Shown: positions 1 to 6,403 of the stretch, piece after piece | How the letters are laid out: each line of letters starts with the position of its first letter | How positions within the stretch are numbered: position 1 is the stretch's first letter | From: Ruminococcus sp. | Lineage (GTDB): Bacteria; Bacillota; Clostridia; Oscillospirales; Ruminococcaceae | Direction: 5' to 3' | Length of the DNA stretch: 17,199 bases | Assembly (NCBI GenBank): GCA_003446315.1 | Contig: DMBA01000195.1 | Span: 1-17,199 of the forward strand | Notes under the pieces: model-generated | Database searches by the model: none | What the model was told of the DNA's origin: nothing | What the model saw: only the letters and a program-made list of their open reading frames with translations | Program-made: the position numbers and the translations under genes

Positions 1-58
1 GTTGTTGTGGTCGTTGTGGTGGTTGTTGTGGTGACCGTTGTGGTTGTGGTGACGACCG
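1..58 (-). repeat. Thr-codon linker repeat
   Basis: This low-complexity run of ACC/ACA/ACG codons on the minus strand encodes the Thr-rich linker that begins in the secreted triple-module protein. The same type of DNA recurs at 15232-15318 in the GH5 gene. It is coding sequence rather than a CRISPR or satellite array: the units are irregular and the frame is kept. Confidence 0.8.
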
Positions 59-1664
59 GTGCTTTGTCATAAAGCAGCGTCACTTTGTTCAGCGTGATCG
101 AGTTGACGAGCTTATCATTCTTATCTGCGCCGTAGTAATAACCAAAGCCCAGATTGCCGTAAAGCAGATCAGGATCAACAGAATCCGGGATCAGGATCAT
201 GATATCCTGTGTTTTGCCTGCATCCAGAACAGCATACTGCATCTGCGTATACTGCTTGGAAGATGCCTTATCAGAGATGGTGATGCCGAAGACCAGCTTC
301 TTGATCTCAGACGGGCAGCTCAGAGAGAAGACCACAGCCTGGAGCTTGTCATTTTCTGCAAGATCCATGTCTGCAAAATCCATGCTTGCTGTATTGGTCT
401 TGTCATCGCCCTGTGTCAGCTTGGTGCCCTGTGTGAAGCTCACAACATCCGAAACCGGAACGGTCTCCTCGATGGTGTAAGTGCAGGTTGCAGATTCCAG
501 TGTGACGGATTCCAGCGGTGTGTAGCCGTCTTCCTTGTTGTCGCCGTACCAGAACTGCATCGAAACAGCATCCATGCCCTTTGCGGTGACATATTCCTTG
601 ATGTCATCCGGCACATCCCATGTGACATCTGCCCATTTGCCGCAGTCTGTGAGGGTGGTGCCTTCGCCGATCGCGCAGAGGTCATCAATTTCGACATCAC
701 TGGTATCCAGCGGGTTGCCGTCTTCGTCTGCGCCGTGCTCATTGTACCAGTAACCCTTCTTGGTATCGGGGTCTTTGCAGTGTGTCAGCCAGTATTCGGA
801 ATCGGCAGGCGACTTATATGCAACATTCAGACCGATACCGTACATGAATGTATCCATGTTGGTTTCAGAAGAAACAGAGAAACCGAACGATTCGATTGTG
901 ATTTTCTGGTTGGAGTTTGCTGCCGGCAGACCGAACTCATCATAAGTGATCTTTCTGCTGTTGATCGGATCGCCTTCTTTCCATGTGGAAGCACCGGTCT
1001 CATCCAGATAAGAATCTTCATCGGAACCGGCGGTCAGCAGTGCACCGATATCATCCGCAGTACCTGTCAGCGTGGTTTTGAGTGTATAGGTGCCGTCGCC
1101 GTTGTCTGTCATGGTATGGGAACCGCTTTTTTCCGCGCTGCTGCTCGGTGTTGTCGGGTTGGTTGAGGGGCTGCTGCTTTCGTTTGCAACAACCTTGTCG
1201 AGTGTCAGGGTACCGGAACTGTAGTAGTTGCGGAATTCGAATTTGCCCGGATATTTATCCGATTTGGGTGTGTAGCTGAGTTTGTACTTTGACAGATCCA
1301 CTTTGATCGGTGTGGAAACATTTGCTTCCAGCGTTGTTTCAACGCCGCCGCCGTCGCCTTCCACGAACTTGCCGTTGAGCATTTCCAGCCAGTACGGATC
1401 AACCGATGTGCCGATACCCATGCCGTAAGTGAAACCGCCGGCTTTGGATGATGTCACATAGAACGTCAGCGATTCTACCGGTGAAGATGCAGAACCGAAG
1501 TCTGCAAAATAGCCGGTATACTTACCGTCAACCGCGATTCTCTCCCCCACTTTCACGGTTGTTGCTGCCGAGACCTGCATTGCAGGAAACGTCAGTGCAG
1601 ATGCTGCCATGATGGTTGACAGCGCGGCAGAAAGGAATTTTCTGCCAATGGTGTTTGTGTGCAT
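1..1664 (-). CDS. Secreted triple-module protein with Thr-rich linker, C-terminus beyond the window
   Basis: The frame is open from an ATG at 1664 to the left edge (554 codons plus 2 bases). The start has a good ribosome site (AGGAAGGGG, 1680-1672). Residues 1-34 form a signal peptide ending VSAA. Three beta-rich segments follow: about 36-160, 182-400 and 404-535. Each pairs an early strand (LTFYV, GFSVS, VVFSL) leading to an aromatic-Gly motif (TYGMGIG, MYGIGL, LVFGIT) with a late block of aromatic strands and an S-V/I-T-L or LTLDKV strand ending near Tyr. The first two segments are joined by a short Ser/Pro/Thr linker (162-177). From residue 537 the protein becomes almost pure Thr with occasional Val, as in the GH5 linker at 15232-15318. 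No glycosidase catalytic signature is visible. By context it is a non-catalytic, probably carbohydrate-binding or scaffolding cellulosomal protein whose dockerin or other C-terminal module lies off the edge; that is inference. The module family is not recognised with certainty. Confidence 0.85.
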   Translation of the reverse strand, partial: MHTNTIGRKFLSAALSTIMAASALTFPAMQVSAATTVKVGERIAVDGKYTGYFADFGSASSPVESLTFYVTSSKAGGFTYGMGIGTSVDPYWLEMLNGKFVEGDGGGVETTLEANVSTPIKVDLSKYKLSYTPKSDKYPGKFEFRNYYSSGTLTLDKVVANESSSPSTNPTTPSSSAEKSGSHTMTDNGDGTYTLKTTLTGTADDIGALLTAGSDEDSYLDETGASTWKEGDPINSRKITYDEFGLPAANSNQKITIESFGFSVSSETNMDTFMYGIGLNVAYKSPADSEYWLTHCKDPDTKKGYWYNEHGADEDGNPLDTSDVEIDDLCAIGEGTTLTDCGKWADVTWDVPDDIKEYVTAKGMDAVSMQFWYGDNKEDGYTPLESVTLESATCTYTIEETVPVSDVVSFTQGTKLTQGDDKTNTASMDFADMDLAENDKLQAVVFSLSCPSEIKKLVFGITISDKASSKQYTQMQYAVLDAGKTQDIMILIPDSVDPDLLYGNLGFGYYYGADKNDKLVNSITLNKVTLLYDKAPVVTTTTTVTTTTTTTTTT

Positions 1665-1682
1665 AGATATACCCCTTCCTAT

Positions 1683-1700
1683 CGGGCTTTTATCAGCCCG
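1683..1700 (-). promoter_or_regulatory. Hairpin in the 5' leader of the triple-module gene
   Basis: CGGGCT (1683-1688) and AGCCCG (1695-1700) form a 6-bp GC-rich stem with a 6-base loop. It lies just upstream of the ribosome site (1680-1672) of the minus-strand gene. It could stabilise the mRNA 5' end or tune translation. No U-tract follows, so it is not a terminator. Confidence 0.4.
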
Positions 1701-1711
1701 TTAATATCTTC

Positions 1712-1743
1712 ATCATACCATAATAATATGAATATTCTGTGAA
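1712..1743 (-). promoter_or_regulatory. Possible extended -10 promoter for the triple-module gene
   Basis: On the minus strand TGG precedes TATGAT (1717-1712), an extended -10 form. The only -35-like hexamer, TTCACA (1743-1738), is 20 bases away, which is long. The position fits a leader of roughly 40 bases containing the 1683-1700 hairpin. The call is tentative. Confidence 0.35.
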
Positions 1744-1842
1744 TTTTTGGTATTGCTGACAGAAAAAATTGAACATGTGCCCCTTTTTGATGGTAAAAGA
1801 TCATTCTAATTCAAATTTCAGGCAAAAAATTTTGAAAAGCTC

Positions 1843-1871
1843 TTTACTTTTACAGACTAATGTGTTAAAAT
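1843..1871 (+). promoter_or_regulatory. Sigma-A promoter of the YerC-methyltransferase pair
   Basis: TTTACT (1843-1848) and TAAAAT (1866-1871) are separated by 17 bases, with TG at 1863-1864 giving an extended -10. The predicted start near 1878 leaves a leader of about 38 bases with AAGGAGG at 1901-1907. Confidence 0.6.
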
Positions 1872-1915
1872 AAACTTACAGCAAACCGTTACCGACTGAT
1901 AAGGAGGCTTGTTCC

Positions 1916-2242
1916 ATGTTCAAACCAATGGATACCGAACATCTGAATGACTTATATGAAGCTTTTGCCGTGCTCGAAACTGCAGAGGAGATCGCTATGT
2001 TTATGCAGGATCTCTGTACACCGCAGGAGCTGGTTGCCATTGCCCAGCGCTATCAGATCGCAAAGCTTCTCTCGGAAGACTGCCGCTATGCCGAGATCGT
2101 GGAGAAAACCGGCACCAGTACCGCTACCATCAGCCGCGTAAACCGTTCATTGAGCATGGTCAGCTCCGGCGGCTATGCCATTGTCTTTGACCGGCTCCGC
2201 AAAAAGAAAGCTGCTGCGGAAAACGGAGAAGCGGCAGAATGA
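1916..2242 (+). CDS. yerC: TrpR/YerC/YecD-family transcriptional repressor
   Basis: This 108-residue protein has the size and sequence of the YerC/YecD branch of the Trp-repressor fold. It begins with helices around LYEAFAVLETAEEIAMFMQD and continues with the family segment TPQELVAIAQRYQIAKLL. The helix-turn-helix spans about residues 57-78 (YAEIVEKTGTSTATISRVNR), and the tail is charged and Ala-rich. AAGGAGG lies 8 bases before the ATG. The stop overlaps the methyltransferase start (ATGA, 2239-2242), so the two are translationally coupled. Family members act as small helical DNA-binding dimers; the regulated genes and any corepressor are unknown here. The family is clear, the symbol is by similarity only. 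Confidence 0.88.
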   Translation: MFKPMDTEHLNDLYEAFAVLETAEEIAMFMQDLCTPQELVAIAQRYQIAKLLSEDCRYAEIVEKTGTSTATISRVNRSLSMVSSGGYAIVFDRLRKKKAAAENGEAAE

Positions 2243-3024
2243 GCAGTTACGGCGTTTTTGCGCAGTATTATGATGCTTTGACCGAGAATGTGCAGTATGC
2301 AGAACGTGCAAAGCAGCTTCACCGGCTGCTGGTGAAATATGAGCGTCCGGATATGCCGGAACAGATCCTGATTGATCTTGCATGCGGCACAGGCTCACTT
2401 TCTGAAGCACTTTCCAGACTCGGCTGGGATGTCATCGGCATTGATTCTTCTGAGGAAATGCTCAGTGAAGCGCTGGATAAAAAATATGACAGCGGCTTGC
2501 CGATCCAGTATCTCCGGCAGGATATCCGGAAGCTCGATATGTACGGCACGATCAGCGCCGCAGTCTGTACGCTGGACAGCCTGAATCATCTGGCATCTGT
2601 TGATGACCTGAAAGCGGTGTTTTCCCGCGTCAACCTCTTTTCATATGAGGGAGCGCTGTTTTTGTTCGATGTCAATACCGCTTATAAGCATCGGTTTGTG
2701 CTGGCAGATCAATGCTTCGTTTATGAGCTGCCGGATGCGCTTTGTATCTGGCAAAACCATTTGCAGGATACTGCGCCGGATTATCCGGTCACCATCCAGC
2801 TCGATTTCTTTGAACATCTGGACGGCAGAAAGTATCTGCGGGATTCCGAGGAGTTTACGGAACGGATCTATCCGCCGGAAACCATCGAAAGGCTGCTTGC
2901 CGAAACCGGCTTTACGCTGCTGGAAGTGCTCGACGGCGATACATTTGCCGCACCGACGGAAACAACGCAGCGTCTGCTTTATGTTGCCCGTGCAGCCGGC
3001 GGACAGCAAATGTCGGATGCGTGA
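2239..3024 (+). CDS. Class I SAM-dependent methyltransferase, YqeM-like
   Basis: The 261-residue protein carries the SAM-binding motif I LIDLACGTG (residues 44-52), then VIGIDSSEEML (about 65-75), whose Asp69 is placed to hold the SAM ribose. An acidic-to-aromatic stretch around AVCTLDSLNHL matches motif IV of small-molecule methyltransferases. The opening YGVFAQYYDAL and the later FDVNTAYKH resemble the Bacillus YqeM group, whose substrate is not established. It is expected to be cytosolic. Its start overlaps the yerC stop by 4 bases and a hairpin terminator follows at 3056, so the two genes form a complete operon. Confidence 0.85.
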   Translation: MSSYGVFAQYYDALTENVQYAERAKQLHRLLVKYERPDMPEQILIDLACGTGSLSEALSRLGWDVIGIDSSEEMLSEALDKKYDSGLPIQYLRQDIRKLDMYGTISAAVCTLDSLNHLASVDDLKAVFSRVNLFSYEGALFLFDVNTAYKHRFVLADQCFVYELPDALCIWQNHLQDTAPDYPVTIQLDFFEHLDGRKYLRDSEEFTERIYPPETIERLLAETGFTLLEVLDGDTFAAPTETTQRLLYVARAAGGQQMSDA

Positions 3025-3055
3025 CGGTGCATCATCCTTTTTATAAATGACAATG

Positions 3056-3090
3056 CCCGATGCTGTGAGGGTGCAGCATCGGGTTTCGTA
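3056..3090 (+). terminator. Hairpin terminator after the methyltransferase
   Basis: CCCGATGCTG (3056-3065) pairs perfectly with CAGCATCGGG (3074-3083) around an 8-base loop. Only a short T run follows (TTTCGTAT), so termination may be partial. It separates the yerC operon from the promoter at 3132. Confidence 0.65.
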
Positions 3091-3131
3091 TATATATAAG
3101 GAATATGCAAAGAATTGCCATATCCGGGTGC

Positions 3132-3161
3132 TTGACAGAAAATGCAGCGGTGTGTTATAAT
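3132..3161 (+). promoter_or_regulatory. Near-consensus sigma-A promoter of the FHA-SEDS-PBP-CotH run
   Basis: TTGACA (3132-3137) and TATAAT (3156-3161) are both perfect, with an 18-base spacer and TG at 3153-3154. The predicted start is about 3168. The first bases of the message would form a small hairpin, GGCT/AGCC (3171-3174 with 3181-3184), which may protect the 5' end. Confidence 0.85.
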
Positions 3162-3208
3162 TATATGATAGGCTTTTGAGAGCCAAACACTGGAAAGGAT
3201 GTGTTTTC

Positions 3209-3658
3209 ATGGATTTTACGCCGCTGTTTGAGCAATATCCCTTTTTTCGGGAAGCCGCAACAGCTTTCGTTGTGATTTTTGTTGATATCTGTGCACTTGT
3301 GATCCTGATCGCGGCGGGCAGAGAACGCAGGCGCGGCGACCGCCGCTGGGCAAAGGAAGCCAGAGGATATATGCTTGCATGCAACGGGCAATATTATCCG
3401 CTGGGTGCTGCTGAAATTCTGATCGGCAGACATCCCTGCGCCGACATTCGCTTTGAAGATACTGAGATATCACGTTTTCATGCGCTTTTGACGCTGTCAA
3501 ACGGAAAATGGCAGATCGAAGACCTCGGTGCACAGAACGGTGTTTCCGTCAACGGCAGACGCATCGGCAGACCGTGCACGCTCCATCAGAATGATACCAT
3601 CACGATCGGAAAAAGACGGTTGACCGTGATCAAAGGCGACGGAAGGAGTGTGGCATAA
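3209..3658 (+). CDS. Membrane-anchored FHA-domain protein
   Basis: FHA domains bind phosphothreonine on partner proteins. This 149-residue protein has one membrane segment (about 17-37), a basic cytoplasmic linker (RERRRGDRRW) and a single FHA domain (about 62-142). The hallmarks are present: Gly73-Arg74, Ser88-Arg89-x-His91 and N115-G116 (VNGRR). I chose the ATG at 3209 because AAAGGA (3194-3199) sits 9 bases before it. A TTG 33 bases upstream would start only about 8 bases after the predicted transcription start. The stop overlaps the FtsW/RodA start (TAATG). In actinobacteria FHA proteins next to FtsW/RodA and PbpA transmit Ser/Thr-kinase signals to wall synthesis; no kinase is visible in this window, so its phosphorylated partner is unknown. 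Confidence 0.85.
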   Translation: MDFTPLFEQYPFFREAATAFVVIFVDICALVILIAAGRERRRGDRRWAKEARGYMLACNGQYYPLGAAEILIGRHPCADIRFEDTEISRFHALLTLSNGKWQIEDLGAQNGVSVNGRRIGRPCTLHQNDTITIGKRRLTVIKGDGRSVA

Positions 3659-4926
3659 TGGCAAGATCCTCTGTAAAACCCGTCTCGCATCCCTTTTTGC
3701 TGCTGCTGATCCTGCTTGCACATGCTGCCATGATCGGGCTGGTGATCTTATCCTTCGGCATCAATGCGGAAGTAATCAAACTGGCAGCCGCCGTCCTGAC
3801 AGCCGATCTTCTTGGTTCGATCGTGCTGCAAATCGTACAGCGGGAAGCATGCACGGTGGATACGGTGCTGCTGTTGATTATCGGTATGAGTACCATTTAT
3901 CAATCCTGCTTCGGCGGATTGGAGTTTGCTTGGAAGCATTTTGCATTTGGCGCGGCATCTTTTTTGATGTGCCAGATCTCCTATGCCGTGACGCGCAATC
4001 CTTATCGTGCTGAGCGCTGGAAACCGGTCTGGTATGTGATGTTTTTCCTGCTGGTTGCCTGCATTTTGTTCCTGACAGGTACGCGCAGCATGTGGATCGA
4101 CCTGGGCTTTATTACCATTCAGCCTTCGGAATTCGTCAAGCCGGTCTTTGTCCTGATCTGTGCGAGTTCCATTCGGACACAGCTCAAAAAATCAGAGATC
4201 GCGGGCGTGCATTTTGTGCCGGATAATCTGATGCTGCTGCTTTGTACCGGTGTGATCGCTGCACTCCAGTGGTGGTGCCGTGACCTCGGTTCGCTCCCGA
4301 CATTCGTTGCCGTTGCAGGCTGCGGCATGCTGCTGCGGTTCTGCTATCTGCGTGAGAAAATGTCGCTGCGTCTGATCGTGTTTCTTGCGGCATGCGGCGT
4401 GGGCGCTGTGGTCTTTGCATGGAAGCTCGCTCCGGAATATGTGCAGGAGCGTCTGCATTCTGATATCTGGTCGGATATGTCCGGCACCGGTTATCAGCAG
4501 GTCAAGGCGCTGACGGCGATCGCGGACGGCGGCTGGTTCGGAAAAGGTGCCGGAAACGGCAGTCTGATCCACGTTGCAGCATCCAGAACAGATATCGTTT
4601 TTTCGGCAATCTGTGAAGAATGGGGCTTGTTCACCGGTTTGATGACCGTCATTCTGGTGCTGTTCCTGCCGGCAGCGATTCTGACCGTTCCGCCGCGCAG
4701 TTATTATCATTCCGGTCTGGCACTCGGTGTTGCAGCCGTATTTATGGTGCAGATGACGCTGAATATCTTCGGCTCATGCAATCTGATCCCGTTTACAGGT
4801 GTTACGATCCCGTTTATCTCACAGGGCGGAAGTTCTATGCTTTCCAGCGGGATATTGGCAGGATTCCTGAAAGCAGCGCAGGCACCGGTTCTGACAGACC
4901 GTCTGCCGAAGAAGGGGGGACAGTAA
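3658..4926 (+). CDS. FtsW/RodA/SpoVE-family SEDS peptidoglycan glycosyltransferase
   Basis: SEDS proteins polymerise lipid II into glycan strands together with a class B PBP. The 422-residue multi-pass protein shows the family signatures in order: IQPSEF (154-159), a CRDLG segment (207-211) whose Asp209 matches the catalytic-region Asp, FGKGAGNG (294-301), TDIVFSAICEEWG (311-323) and IPFTGVTIPFISQGGSS (377-393). The segment before TDIVF reads AASR, where most relatives have a Pro-containing loop. The start overlaps the FHA stop by one base and is preceded by GGAAGGAG. FtsW, RodA and SpoVE cannot be told apart from sequence alone; the adjacent FHA and PBP genes resemble the actinobacterial rodA-pbpA arrangement. 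Confidence 0.92.
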   Translation: MARSSVKPVSHPFLLLLILLAHAAMIGLVILSFGINAEVIKLAAAVLTADLLGSIVLQIVQREACTVDTVLLLIIGMSTIYQSCFGGLEFAWKHFAFGAASFLMCQISYAVTRNPYRAERWKPVWYVMFFLLVACILFLTGTRSMWIDLGFITIQPSEFVKPVFVLICASSIRTQLKKSEIAGVHFVPDNLMLLLCTGVIAALQWWCRDLGSLPTFVAVAGCGMLLRFCYLREKMSLRLIVFLAACGVGAVVFAWKLAPEYVQERLHSDIWSDMSGTGYQQVKALTAIADGGWFGKGAGNGSLIHVAASRTDIVFSAICEEWGLFTGLMTVILVLFLPAAILTVPPRSYYHSGLALGVAAVFMVQMTLNIFGSCNLIPFTGVTIPFISQGGSSMLSSGILAGFLKAAQAPVLTDRLPKKGGQ

Positions 4927-4927
4927 T

Positions 4928-6364
4928 ATGCCAGTCCGAAGAGAACCGCGTCCGCGCAAATTGCAGCGTCCGCCGATTCCGGAGCTTGATATTTCTGCAC
5001 CGCGCAGCATGCGCAGAGCCGGAAAGGGTACCGGGCTGCTGCTGACGGCATTCGGTGCCGCATTGATCTATCTTGCGTATACGCTGGTCACACAATCGCC
5101 GGTTTATATGGCAAAATCCGGAAAAGCAACTTACGGCAAGGTGTTTGACCGCACAGGCGATGTGCTTTTTGACGGTACACAGCCGCTGACGAATTATCAG
5201 TGGGGACAGTTTTCCGATGTCGGCAATCTGATCGGCGATACCAGCGGACAGATGTCGAATACCATTGTTTCCAGAAATATCGACGCGCTTGCAAATTATA
5301 CCTTTTCTTACGGAAATAATGCGGGAACGGCTTCCCTGACGACCACACTTTCCCATTCTGCAAACCGCGCCGTATTCAATGCATTCGGCTATAAAAACGG
5401 CACGGCGATCGCGTATAACTGGCAGACCGGTGAGGTGATGGTCTGCGTCAGCAAGCCGTGTGTCGATATTGTGCAGGGATATGAAAATGTGGATTCGATG
5501 CCGTCCGGCAGCCTGCTCTGCAAAGCGTTCAGTCCGATCGTGCCCGGTTCGACACAGAAAGTTTCCACTTTGCTGGCTGCATATCAGAGTGCCGGTGTCG
5601 ATACGATCAATGCACTGGAATACAATTGCAGCGGCGCATGGACAAATGCAAACGGCGATGTGATAAAATGTCATCAGGGCTATGGACACGGCACACAAAA
5701 TCTGCCGACTGCCTTTGCAAATAGCTGCAACCCATATTTTGCACAGCTCGTGCAATCGGGGGTCGTGCCGCTTTCGGCGATCATCAGCGCATATACCAAA
5801 ATGGGCTATGCCGTGAACGGCGAAAAGGCTGCAAGCATGGAGCTGAACGGGATCGTCATTCCGGCTGCATCAACGGTTTTGAAAGATAATACGCAATTTG
5901 AAACACAGTGGGGTGCACTCGGACAGGGCAAGACACTGGTCAGCCCGTATCAGTTGATGCTGTGGCAGGGGGCGATCGCAAACGGCACGGGCAATGCGGT
6001 CAAGCCTTATCTGCTTGCTTCGAAAACATCTCCGAAAGGACATGAAACAAAACTTGCATCGCGTGCCGATACAGGCGAAATGTTTACGCCGGAATCGGCA
6101 CAGGCAGTACAGAATGTCATGACGCAGAATGTGCGTGAGCACTACGGGACATTAAGCGGCTATACCTGCGGTGTCAAAAGCGGTACGGCACAGGTCAATG
6201 ACAACGGCAAAGAATATGAAAACTCTTTGCTCGTCGGATTCTGTCTGGATGAACAGTGTCCGGTCGCATTTTGTATTGTCATTGAGGAACGTGAAAGCTG
6301 GGATGTCACCACGGCGCAGATCGCAAGAACGCTGCTGGATGCTGTCAGCGCCGCACGTTCCTGA
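4928..6364 (+). CDS. Class B penicillin-binding protein, PbpA-like transpeptidase
   Basis: This protein cross-links peptidoglycan outside the membrane. The 478 residues comprise a Pro/Arg-rich cytoplasmic tail (1-34), one membrane segment (about 35-54), a short N-terminal region without a large pedestal domain, and the transpeptidase domain. The active-site motifs are intact: SxxK as STQK (Ser208-Lys211, preceded by PG), SxN as SCN (266-268) and KSGT (417-420). The length and lack of a big pedestal match the PbpA group. It starts one base after the SEDS stop, with a G-rich ribosome site (GAAGGGGGGA) upstream, so the two should be made together as a polymerase/cross-linker pair. The domain contains several cysteines, among them one inside the SxN motif. 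Confidence 0.92.
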   Translation: MPVRREPRPRKLQRPPIPELDISAPRSMRRAGKGTGLLLTAFGAALIYLAYTLVTQSPVYMAKSGKATYGKVFDRTGDVLFDGTQPLTNYQWGQFSDVGNLIGDTSGQMSNTIVSRNIDALANYTFSYGNNAGTASLTTTLSHSANRAVFNAFGYKNGTAIAYNWQTGEVMVCVSKPCVDIVQGYENVDSMPSGSLLCKAFSPIVPGSTQKVSTLLAAYQSAGVDTINALEYNCSGAWTNANGDVIKCHQGYGHGTQNLPTAFANSCNPYFAQLVQSGVVPLSAIISAYTKMGYAVNGEKAASMELNGIVIPAASTVLKDNTQFETQWGALGQGKTLVSPYQLMLWQGAIANGTGNAVKPYLLASKTSPKGHETKLASRADTGEMFTPESAQAVQNVMTQNVREHYGTLSGYTCGVKSGTAQVNDNGKEYENSLLVGFCLDEQCPVAFCIVIEERESWDVTTAQIARTLLDAVSAARS

Positions 6365-6403
6365 GCACAATATTGAGAACAAGAATGGAACAGGGGGAAA
6401 TTT

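Noticed and set aside
1..58. Possible CRISPR or satellite array at the left edge
   Set aside because: The units are irregular, there are no spacers, and the run keeps a reading frame of Thr codons.
3176..3208. Upstream TTG start for the FHA protein
   Set aside because: It falls about 8 bases after the predicted transcription start and inside a small hairpin, while the ATG at 3209 has a proper ribosome site.
4835..5755. A 306-codon minus-strand frame across the SEDS/PBP junction
   Set aside because: It lies opposite two genes with intact active-site motifs and has no coding signals of its own.
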